NCBI GenBank assembly: GCA_937896115.1
Contig: CALBLB010000288.1
Location: 1 to 5,193, forward strand
Direction of reading: 5' to 3'
Source: an uncultured Succinatimonas sp.
Lineage (GTDB): Bacteria; Pseudomonadota; Gammaproteobacteria; Enterobacterales; Succinivibrionaceae
DNA length: 5,193 nucleotides
Below are positions 1 through 4,335 of the stretch, one piece after another; positions within the stretch are counted from its first letter, which is position 1; each line of letters opens with the position of its first letter. The position numbers were made by a program, and so were the translations under genes. The notes under the pieces are model-generated. The model ran no database searches, was not told the origin of the DNA, and worked only from the letters and a program-made list of their open reading frames with translations.

Positions 1-436
1 TTGGTGTTTTCAGAAAATAAAAGGCAGTTTGTGAAGAATTGTTTTTGTTAATAATTCGACTGTCCTAGATAAAAATTGTGATTTAACCGTGAGGTACTCT
101 GAGCTGAATTTTTGTGGAATATTGCAATTTTCAAATAAAGTATTCATATATGTTACTAATAAGGTAGCATTGATTATTATTAATAGAATTGAATATTTTT
201 TATAAAACGTAATTATGTATGTTCCATGCGAAATGTATAAAATAACATGTAGAGTTTTGGAATAGTGTTGACTTTTCTCGGTGCAAAGATTGCTTTTTGA
301 GCTATTTCTTTTCTTAGAGAAGATCTTTCTGATCAAGCTTTTATTATTGCTATAATTGGTTTAACTGTTAATTTTTTGGTTTTATTTGTTTTGATCTTTT
401 TTTGTTAAAAAATTAATATTTTGGGAGAATTGATAA
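1..436. other. AT-rich intergenic stretch without a convincing gene
   Basis: This stretch is very AT-rich, dominated by T and A runs, and is clearly different in composition from the genes to its right. The only long open frame is on the minus strand (336 to 10, 108 codons). It begins with TTG, has no Shine-Dalgarno upstream, and has the Ile/Leu/Lys/Ser/Thr-heavy makeup expected from chance translation of AT-rich DNA, so I do not call it. A TTGACT hexamer at 268-273 resembles a -35 box but has no good -10 at 16-18 bp. The only supported element is the extended -10 box at 348-356, which probably serves the 29-codon ORF at 437. Confidence 0.6.
348..356 (+). promoter_or_regulatory. Extended -10 promoter upstream of the 29-codon ORF
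   Basis: TGC followed by a perfect TATAAT (351-356) forms an extended -10 element. No good -35 box sits at 16-18 bp, which is tolerated for TGn promoters. The transcription start would be near 363, giving a leader of about 74 nt before the ATG at 437. A second, weaker candidate is TTGATC (391-396), 17 bp, TAATAT (414-419). That one would start transcription inside the ribosome binding site, so I prefer the first. The surrounding DNA is AT-rich, so a chance match is possible. Confidence 0.4.
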
Positions 437-526
437 ATGAATACCTTTATGTTGATTTTTTTATGTGTGATCATAATTGCAACATTCTGGGTATTAATTT
501 GGATGGCTTTTCAAAGTAATAAATAA
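437..526 (+). CDS. Small single-span membrane protein, 29 aa, unknown function
   Basis: This is a 29-codon ORF preceded by a strong ribosome binding site (GGGAGA at 423-428, 8 nt before the ATG) in DNA that otherwise has few G residues. The product starts MNTFMLIFLC, continues with an Ile/Val/Trp-rich core, and ends FQSNK. Residues 4-25 form one continuous hydrophobic stretch containing two tryptophans (18 and 22), a cysteine (10) and no charge. The only charged side chain is the C-terminal Lys29. Such a peptide would span the inner membrane once, with the lysine end probably cytoplasmic. I do not recognise the family. Size and shape fit small regulatory subunits of membrane complexes (the CydX and KdpF size class) or a type I toxin, but no partner gene is adjacent and no clear terminator follows. 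The call rests on the ribosome binding site plus the uninterrupted hydrophobic segment, and chance cannot be excluded. Confidence 0.5.
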   Translation: MNTFMLIFLCVIIIATFWVLIWMAFQSNK

Positions 527-784
527 AAAAAACTCCAATATGAATAACTTTTTAAATAAAATATTCTCACATGTTGGTATTAAAGTAATTTTCTTAGATA
601 GAAGATAAAATTTCAGTATTTTAAAATCAAAATGTTCTTTCCAAGACTATTCAGCAAACATTCTGATTTGTTTGATTTCAGAAAAGCCTATATCAAGATA
701 TCCATCAAAAAAAAGGATAAAAACATGTAAATTGCCTTTTTTTGATTAAAACAAATGAAATATTAAATAAGACTTTTAACGATT
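527..784. other. AT-rich spacer with an A-tract/T-tract inverted repeat
   Basis: I see no supported gene here. A 32-codon frame starts at 632 (ATG) and ends at 730. It has no ribosome binding site and a lysine-rich tail explained by A runs, so it is not called. The clearest structure is an inverted repeat: ATC, eight A and GG (704-716) pair with CC, seven T and GAT (735-746) around an 18-nt loop containing the palindrome ACATGT. The G+C part of the stem is only two pairs. It could be a weak bidirectional terminator insulating the cassette that starts at 785, or simply opposed homopolymer tracts. A smaller TTCTGA/TCAGAA repeat lies at 661-683. Confidence 0.5.
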
Positions 785-793
785 TGCTAAAAT
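785..793 (+). promoter_or_regulatory. Extended -10 promoter of the small hydrophobic peptide gene
   Basis: TGC plus TAAAAT (788-793, five of six consensus bases) forms an extended -10 element. No recognisable -35 box lies 16-18 bp upstream; that region is AT-rich and could act as an UP-like element. The predicted start is near 800, at the left edge of the perfect stem-loop 799-819, so the transcript would begin with a 5'-terminal hairpin, a common feature of stable type I toxin mRNAs. The abrupt switch from AT-rich DNA to more GC-rich, structured DNA at about 799 agrees with a transcript beginning here. Confidence 0.45.
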
Positions 794-798
794 GGTAG

Positions 799-886
799 TG
801 TTCTGAAGAACTCAGAACAGGGCGGTTCTGTACCTCACCAGAGGCAGAACACTGGACCTGCTCTACCGAAGATGAGGTATTAGAAC
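799..886 (+). promoter_or_regulatory. Structured 5' leader with competing hairpins
   Basis: The leader of the 22-aa peptide gene is much more structured than its surroundings. Hairpin 1 is a perfect 8-bp stem, TGTTCTGA (799-806) with TCAGAACA (812-819) and a 5-nt loop. Hairpin 2 pairs GTTCTG (825-830) with CAGAAC (845-850) and CCTC (833-836) with GAGG (841-844), with a 2-nt bulge and loop ACCA. An alternative fold pairs the same left arm, GTTCT and TACCTC (825-836), with GAGGTA and AGAAC (874-886). A third uses AGAGGCAG (840-847) with CTGCTCT (858-864), one bulge. These folds exclude one another, suggesting a conformational switch controlling translation. A three-codon upstream ORF (ATG at 872, stop at 881-883) lies 33 nt before the main start. 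The function is inferred; the complementarities are directly visible. Confidence 0.5.
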
Positions 887-895
887 TAAAACATC

Positions 896-912
896 AGTCT
901 ACTAAGGAGACT
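896..912 (+). promoter_or_regulatory. Shine-Dalgarno held in a small hairpin
   Basis: AGTCT (896-900) can pair with AGACT (908-912), leaving ACTAAGG as a 7-nt loop. The Shine-Dalgarno AAGGAG (904-909) therefore lies partly in the loop and partly in the 3' arm. It is close to ideal in sequence and sits 7 nt before the ATG at 917, which decides that start over the in-frame ATG at codon 10. The 5-bp stem is weak alone but could be stabilised or released by refolding of the leader or by the antisense RNA. Confidence 0.45.
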
Positions 913-916
913 TCTT

Positions 917-985
917 ATGAAGATCGTTTTAGTGATTATTGTTATGGTTCTTATATTCACGGTAACAGCAACGCCTGTGTATTAG
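917..985 (+). CDS. Ibs-like hydrophobic peptide, candidate type I toxin, 22 aa
   Basis: A 22-codon ORF with an excellent Shine-Dalgarno (AAGGAG, 7-nt spacing). The peptide starts MKIVLVIIVM and ends TATPVY. Residues 3-16 are almost entirely Ile, Val, Leu, Met and Phe; Lys2 is the only charge and the last residue is Tyr. This matches the make-up of the E. coli Ibs toxins as I recall them: 18-19 residues, a start of M(M)K or M(M)R, a Val/Ile/Leu core and a C-terminal Tyr. Those toxins depolarise the inner membrane when not repressed by antisense Sib RNAs. The context supports the same role here: a structured leader, an opposite-strand promoter just downstream, and no plus-strand gene after it that a leader peptide could attenuate, since mrcA is convergent. 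Alternatives are a decayed signal peptide or a chance ORF. I make the call on composition and layout; homology has not been tested. Confidence 0.6.
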   Translation: MKIVLVIIVMVLIFTVTATPVY

Positions 986-991
986 AACCGG

Positions 992-1015
992 GAGCAGAGG
1001 CGAGAGCCTCTGCTC
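992..1015. repeat. Perfect 10-bp inverted repeat with GAGA tetraloop
   Basis: GAGCAGAGGC (992-1001) pairs perfectly with GCCTCTGCTC (1006-1015) around GAGA, a GNRA-type tetraloop closed by C-G. Two further G-C pairs (990-991 with 1018-1019) are possible across a 2-nt bulge. It begins 6 nt after the peptide stop codon. No T tract follows on the plus strand (ATCCCCTAATA), so it is not an ordinary intrinsic terminator. It could protect the 3' part of the mRNA, or, read from the other strand, form the 5'-terminal hairpin of an antisense RNA starting at about 1016. Sib RNAs, as I recall them, also begin with a strong GC hairpin. Pieces of both arms recur in the leader (CAGAGGC at 839-845, CTGCTC at 858-863). 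Confidence 0.85.
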
Positions 1016-1022
1016 ATCCCCT

Positions 1023-1051
1023 AATATAGTAACTCCAGCCTTATTTTTCAA
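1023..1051 (-). promoter_or_regulatory. Antisense promoter opposing the hydrophobic peptide gene
   Basis: Read on the minus strand, TTGAAA (1051-1046, five of six -35 bases) is followed after exactly 17 bp by TATATT (1028-1023, five of six -10 bases). Transcription would start near 1016-1017, at the first base of the palindrome 992-1015, and run back through the peptide ORF, its Shine-Dalgarno and its leader. It is the best-matching sigma70-type promoter in the window. No minus-strand protein gene lies downstream of it within reach, which points to an RNA product. Confidence 0.55.
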
Positions 1052-1071
1052 GCTTTAGATCAAAACTGACT

Positions 1072-1105
1072 TGCATCTCTAATTGAAAATTAGTGGGGCA
1101 TTTTT
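1072..1105 (+). terminator. Probable terminator of the hydrophobic peptide transcript
   Basis: A hairpin with arms 1072-1084 and 1088-1100 and loop GAA is followed at once by TTTTT (1101-1105). The inner stem CTAATT/AATTAG is perfect; two mismatches (1078/1094 and 1075/1097) and one G-U pair interrupt the outer part, and TGC/GCA closes the base. With a start near 800 the transcript would be about 305 nt. The stem is AT-rich in its upper half, so efficiency may be moderate. Confidence 0.45.
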
Positions 1106-1200
1106 ATGGCTAGAGGCAATGTGTAGTTTTTTATTATTAAAGATCCCGCAACCATAAAGGTAGTATGGTTTGATTGATATTTTTATTGGGGTAGGTAGAG
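1106..1200. other. Short spacer with a 7-bp hairpin
   Basis: I see no ORF with a ribosome binding site here. AACCATA (1150-1156) pairs with TATGGTT (1164-1170) around a 7-nt loop. The nearest T run (1180-1184) is about 10 nt further on, too far for a normal plus-strand terminator, and on the minus strand no T run follows closely. It may be a secondary transcription stop between the convergent peptide and mrcA units. Confidence 0.3.
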
Positions 1201-1239
1201 TTAACAAGACGCGGTCTTCATCCTAAAGGCGAAAACCGC
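1201..1239 (-). terminator. Intrinsic terminator of mrcA
   Basis: The stem pairs 1239-1231 with 1219-1211 on the minus strand and lies 25 nt after the mrcA stop. In the minus-strand RNA the arms GCGGUUUUC and GAAGACCGC form nine continuous pairs including one U-G, with a further CC/GG pair near the tip. In the plus-strand RNA the same position is a C-A mismatch. The structure therefore folds better for mrcA than for the opposite strand. The tail GTCTTGTTAA is only moderately T-rich. A TTTT run (1240-1243) on the plus-strand side could allow some bidirectional activity. Confidence 0.6.
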
Positions 1240-1263
1240 TTTTAAAAGTAATTACAGGTGCGA

Positions 1264-3723
1264 TCAGAAGATATCTTCCGTGCTTTCTTCATTGTTCTGA
1301 GAAGCCGGCGATTGCGATGAGGATTGATTATCGTCTTCGCTGTTCTCCTGAGGAACAGCTTCTGAAATGGCCTGTGAACCGGTAAGACAATAGTCGCTTA
1401 TCCCTTCATTCATGCATTGACTCACTTCAGCAGGCTTTGGCAACGGATCCTGAGTTTTTCCGCTTTGAGAGCGTTTTATGAATTCTGCCCATACCGGCAG
1501 GGCTGAATAAGCGCCGCCTTCAGGTCCTGCTGCAGAATGTCCTAAATCTCTGTCGGTATCAAAACCCATCCAGGCAGTAGCCACGATATGAGAGTTAAAT
1601 CCCGAGAACCAGGCATCGTGCACGTCGTTAGTGGTACCGGTTTTTCCGTGCAGATCCTTGCGTCCGGTGGTTGCCGATGCTCTGCCGCCTGTTCCCCAGT
1701 AAGGCCCGGTCATGCCTTCTCCTCCGTAGATCACCGAACGCATCATATCGGCAACGATAAAGGCATTGCCGTGCGAGAGTACCTGCTCGCAAAGAGAAGG
1801 ATCCTGCAGAATGTTGTCATCGTATTTGAGGTCGATATCGTTGATCACACGATCAGGTGCGGCAGGATCTGCTTTTTTCGGAGTATTTTCGTAGACGGTC
1901 TCTCCGTTGCGACTTATCTTGGTAATAAGATAGGGTGAGAGTTTATAACCGCCGTTGGCAAAGACTGCGTAGCCTGTAACCAACTCCAATGGGGTTACCT
2001 CTACAGAGCCCAAGGCCATGGATTCTACTTGTTGTGATTTGGGGATCTCAAAGCCGAATTTCTGTACGTGAGTGACGGCATTGGGAACGCCTATTTGTCT
2101 TATGAGACGTACCGAGACTACGTTTTTGGAGCGGGCCAGAGCTTCACGCAAGGTCATGATCCCGTCGTAACGGTTGGGGGTGTTTTTAGGCTCCCACCAG
2201 GTGCGGGAGCCAGGATCCCAGGTGCGCAAAGGTTCGTCCATGAACAGCGAGTTTATGGATATGCCTTTGGCAACGGCAGCAGAATACAAAAAAGGTTTGA
2301 AATTAGAGCCTACCTGACGTTTGGCCATGGTGGTGCGATCAAATTTGCTCTTTTCAAAATCATACCCGCCGACTAAGGCTTCTATGCCGCCGTCATATGG
2401 GTTTAACGCCACCAGTGACGATTCCACTTCAGGCAACTGTGTCAGAGTAAGAAGTCCTTTTTCGTCGTTATACACATAGATCACATCCCCTGCTTCCATG
2501 ATATCTGACGGTTTTCTAGGAGCAGCTCCCTGACTGCGATCGGATCTGAACGGCGCGGCCCACTTCATTCCTTCCCATGAGAGCACGGCAGTCTTTTGAT
2601 GACGTAACATCAGGGTTGCACTGCGATCTTTGTCGTTAACACTGTTTACCAGCGCAGGAACTATGAAGTGATAGCGATCATAGGAGCGCAATAATCTTTC
2701 TCTGCCGTCGTCGTTATTAGTAAAATCCTGTATTTGTGAGGTTTTGGCGGCAACTCCGCGATAGCCGTGACGCCTGTCATAGGCTGTTACGCCTTTGAAC
2801 ACGGCGTAGTGAGCGTCAAGCTGAGTTTTGGAATCGACGGAAGTATAAATTTTAAAACCGTCGGTATAAGCCTGTTCACCGAATTTGTCCAGAACAAACT
2901 GACGGGCATTTTCCGCAACGTAAGGAGCGTAGGCTTCAAGCGGTGCTCCGTGTAAAAAAGTTTTGTAAGGGGCTGACGAGGCTTCGTCAAATTCAGCTTT
3001 AGTAATGTAACCAAGACTCAGCATGCGGCCTAAAACCGTATTGCGTCTGTCACGCGAACGCTCAGGATTTGAAATCGGGTTTAAGGTGGAAGGAGCCTTA
3101 GGCAATCCTGCGATGGTGGCCATTTGCGCGAGCGTCAGATCTTTTAATTCCTTGCCGTAGTAAACCTGTGCGGCGGCGGCTACTCCGTAAGCATTGTGTC
3201 CTAGAGCAATTTTGTTGAGGTAGAGCTCGAAGATCTCATCTTTGGTAAGCACCTGTTCAATGCGCAATGAGATGAATACTTCTTTTATTTTGCGTTTTAA
3301 GGTTTTTTCGCGGGTTAAGAAAAAGTTACGGGCTACCTGCTGGGTAATGGTGGAAGCTCCCTGAGTGGCATGTCCTGAATTGGCCACGGCCACGGCGGCT
3401 GCACGCAATATGCCTATGGGATCGACTCCGCTGTGCTCATAAAAACGGCTGTCTTCGATGGCTAAAAAAGCCTGGCGTAGTTTTAGCGGGATCTGATCAA
3501 GCGGTACCGGGATGCGCTTGGCTTCCCCGAATTCCCCTATGAGTTTGCCGTCTTTGGTAAAAACCTGCATGGGAGTTTCGAAACTCACGTTGCGTAATTC
3601 CGATACATCCGGCAATGAACCCAATGCACTGTAATAAAGTCCGGCTCCGGTTGCGGTGGAGATGGCACCCAAAAAAAGACCGGCCCAGATTGCGGTACGT
3701 ACAATTTGAAGACGAAGAAACAC
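1264..3723 (-). CDS. mrcA: Penicillin-binding protein 1A, bifunctional peptidoglycan synthase
   Basis: Class A PBP of 819 residues (E. coli PBP1A: 850). It polymerises lipid II into glycan strands and cross-links the stem peptides in the periplasm, anchored in the inner membrane by a segment at about 11-31. The GT51 glycosyltransferase domain (about 50-225) has EDSRFYEH with catalytic Glu90, GASTITQQ (122-129), RKIKEVF with Glu148, and ELYLNKI (166-172). An OB-like insertion (about 315-430) starts at the conserved RRHGYRG. The transpeptidase domain (about 435-720) carries all three beta-lactam-binding motifs: SNFK with the acylated Ser473, SKN (532-534) and KTG (694-696). The tail after 790 is acidic and Ser/Gln/Asn-rich, a disordered end like that of other PBP1A proteins. 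The start is GTG at 3723, with GGGTGA 3-4 nt upstream giving extended Shine-Dalgarno pairing. It is transcribed away from aroK and ends at its own terminator. No defect is seen. Confidence 0.97.
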   Translation of the reverse strand: MFLRLQIVRTAIWAGLFLGAISTATGAGLYYSALGSLPDVSELRNVSFETPMQVFTKDGKLIGEFGEAKRIPVPLDQIPLKLRQAFLAIEDSRFYEHSGVDPIGILRAAAVAVANSGHATQGASTITQQVARNFFLTREKTLKRKIKEVFISLRIEQVLTKDEIFELYLNKIALGHNAYGVAAAAQVYYGKELKDLTLAQMATIAGLPKAPSTLNPISNPERSRDRRNTVLGRMLSLGYITKAEFDEASSAPYKTFLHGAPLEAYAPYVAENARQFVLDKFGEQAYTDGFKIYTSVDSKTQLDAHYAVFKGVTAYDRRHGYRGVAAKTSQIQDFTNNDDGRERLLRSYDRYHFIVPALVNSVNDKDRSATLMLRHQKTAVLSWEGMKWAAPFRSDRSQGAAPRKPSDIMEAGDVIYVYNDEKGLLTLTQLPEVESSLVALNPYDGGIEALVGGYDFEKSKFDRTTMAKRQVGSNFKPFLYSAAVAKGISINSLFMDEPLRTWDPGSRTWWEPKNTPNRYDGIMTLREALARSKNVVSVRLIRQIGVPNAVTHVQKFGFEIPKSQQVESMALGSVEVTPLELVTGYAVFANGGYKLSPYLITKISRNGETVYENTPKKADPAAPDRVINDIDLKYDDNILQDPSLCEQVLSHGNAFIVADMMRSVIYGGEGMTGPYWGTGGRASATTGRKDLHGKTGTTNDVHDAWFSGFNSHIVATAWMGFDTDRDLGHSAAGPEGGAYSALPVWAEFIKRSQSGKTQDPLPKPAEVSQCMNEGISDYCLTGSQAISEAVPQENSEDDNQSSSQSPASQNNEESTEDIF

Positions 3724-3752
3724 TTTTCACCCAGATCAACTAATAATGCGGT

Positions 3753-3761
3753 ATTCTAACA
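3753..3761 (-). promoter_or_regulatory. Extended -10 promoter of mrcA
   Basis: On the minus strand, TGT (3761-3759) precedes TAGAAT (3758-3753, five of six consensus bases), an extended -10 element. No -35 box is convincing at 16-18 bp. Transcription would start near 3746, leaving a 5' UTR of about 23 nt before the GTG at 3723. The element abuts the -35 hexamer of the aroK promoter on the other strand. Confidence 0.4.
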
Positions 3762-3762
3762 T

Positions 3763-3791
3763 TTGAGCAAACGGCGCAGTATAGCCATAAA
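3763..3791 (+). promoter_or_regulatory. Promoter of aroK-aroB
   Basis: TTGAGC (3763-3768, four of six -35 bases) and CATAAA (3786-3791, four of six -10 bases) are separated by exactly 17 bp. Transcription would start near 3798, about 20 nt before the aroK ATG. Each box is only a fair match, but the spacing and position are right and there is little room elsewhere in this 95-bp gap. I see no operator palindrome, in keeping with aroK usually being constitutive. Confidence 0.4.
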
Positions 3792-3818
3792 CAAGGTAAA
3801 AAATAAAAAGGATCAAAG

Positions 3819-4328
3819 ATGAAAGGCTTAAACAAGCGGATTTTTCTCATCGGCCCCATGGGTGCGGGCAAAAGTACCGTAGGCAAGGCTTTGGCTTTGC
3901 TATTGGAAAAGCCTTTTTTGGATCTAGATGAGGAGATCGTGCGTCAGGCCGGCATGAGCATTCCGGAGATTTTCAAACTGGAAGAAGAAAAAGGCTTCAG
4001 AGTACGTGAAACTGCGGCGCTTAAAAGTTCTCTGAAGCACGAAGCCGTGATCGCCACGGGCGGCGGCATCGTGGTTACTCCTGAAAATCTTGAAATATTA
4101 AGAGACAACGGTCTGGTGGTGTATCTGCGGGCCGACGTTGAAACTCAATATCAGCGTACCAAAAAGGATAACGGCCGTCCCATGCTTTATGCAGACGATC
4201 GCAAAAACAGATTGCAACAGATTTTTGATTATCGTGATCCTCTTTATAAGAGCATCAGCGATATGGTGATAGACAGCGGACGCAATGAAGTCCGAGTCTG
4301 CGTAGAACTTATAAAAAAGGAAATGTGA
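3819..4328 (+). CDS. aroK: Shikimate kinase
   Basis: Cytoplasmic enzyme of 169 residues (E. coli AroK: 173) that phosphorylates shikimate with ATP to shikimate 3-phosphate, the fifth step of the shikimate pathway. The P-loop GPMGAGKST spans residues 12-20, with Lys18 and Ser19 for ATP and Mg. DLDEEI (35-40) supplies the acidic residues for Mg and shikimate. FRVRE (60-64) contributes Arg61, and GGG (81-83) the second substrate loop. The lid has NGRPML with Arg120, and RDPLY (139-143) gives the last shikimate-binding arginine. The full set of motifs argues for an active enzyme. The start ATG at 3819 has AAGGA (3808-3812) 6 nt upstream and leaves a short N-terminus before the first strand, as in relatives. 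It lies directly beside mrcA, without the hof/com pilus-type genes found there in E. coli, and is followed by aroB after a 7-nt gap. AroL is less likely because of the aroB linkage. Confidence 0.97.
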   Translation: MKGLNKRIFLIGPMGAGKSTVGKALALLLEKPFLDLDEEIVRQAGMSIPEIFKLEEEKGFRVRETAALKSSLKHEAVIATGGGIVVTPENLEILRDNGLVVYLRADVETQYQRTKKDNGRPMLYADDRKNRLQQIFDYRDPLYKSISDMVIDSGRNEVRVCVELIKKEM

Positions 4329-4335
4329 GAACGTT

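Larger units (their letters stand above)
799..1017 (-). ncRNA. Putative cis-antisense (Sib-like) RNA, 3' end uncertain
   Basis: This RNA is inferred from the minus-strand promoter at 1023-1051. It would start with the GC-rich hairpin (1015-992, loop UCUC) and be fully complementary to the peptide ORF, its ribosome binding site and some or all of the leader, so pairing would block translation or trigger RNase III cleavage. The 3' end is not clear. Candidates are the 5-bp hairpin 912-896, followed by GATGTTTTAG (about 130 nt, near the size of known Sib RNAs), or the 8-bp hairpin 819-799, followed by CTACCATTTTAG (about 220 nt). Neither has a strong T tract. The boundaries given are the longer option. 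No protein-coding frame on this strand looks real. Confidence 0.4.

Noticed and set aside
268..296. TTGACT at 268-273 as a promoter
   Set aside because: No acceptable -10 hexamer is present at 16-18 bp downstream.
10..336. Minus-strand 108-codon open frame
   Set aside because: It starts with TTG, has no ribosome binding site, and its amino-acid makeup is what AT-rich non-coding DNA gives by chance. I recognise no domain in it.
689..726. Minus-strand 12-codon ORF starting at 726 with an AAAGG sequence upstream
   Set aside because: It is too short, is made mostly of Phe/Leu codons from the poly-T arm of the inverted repeat, and has no supporting promoter.
632..730. Plus-strand 32-codon ORF with a lysine-rich end
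   Set aside because: No Shine-Dalgarno precedes the ATG, and the lysine run comes from the A8 tract of the inverted repeat.
820..890. Possible tRNA or known riboswitch in the structured leader
   Set aside because: There is no T-arm GTTC consensus, no 7-bp acceptor stem and no cloverleaf, and no downstream metabolic or transport gene. I recognise no riboswitch core.
981..1016. Minus-strand 11-codon ORF starting at 1016, beside an AGGGG sequence
   Set aside because: The AGGGG touches the ATG with no spacing and would lie before the predicted transcription start. The codons are simply the palindrome arms.
917..1021. Leader peptide plus attenuator for a downstream operon
   Set aside because: No plus-strand gene follows before mrcA, which is convergent. 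The peptide has no run of one regulatory amino acid, and the hairpin has no T tract.
1588..1938. Plus-strand ORFs inside mrcA (also at 2068 and 2767), and minus-strand frames within mrcA, aroK and aroB
   Set aside because: They are shadows of real genes with complete catalytic motifs in the coding frame.
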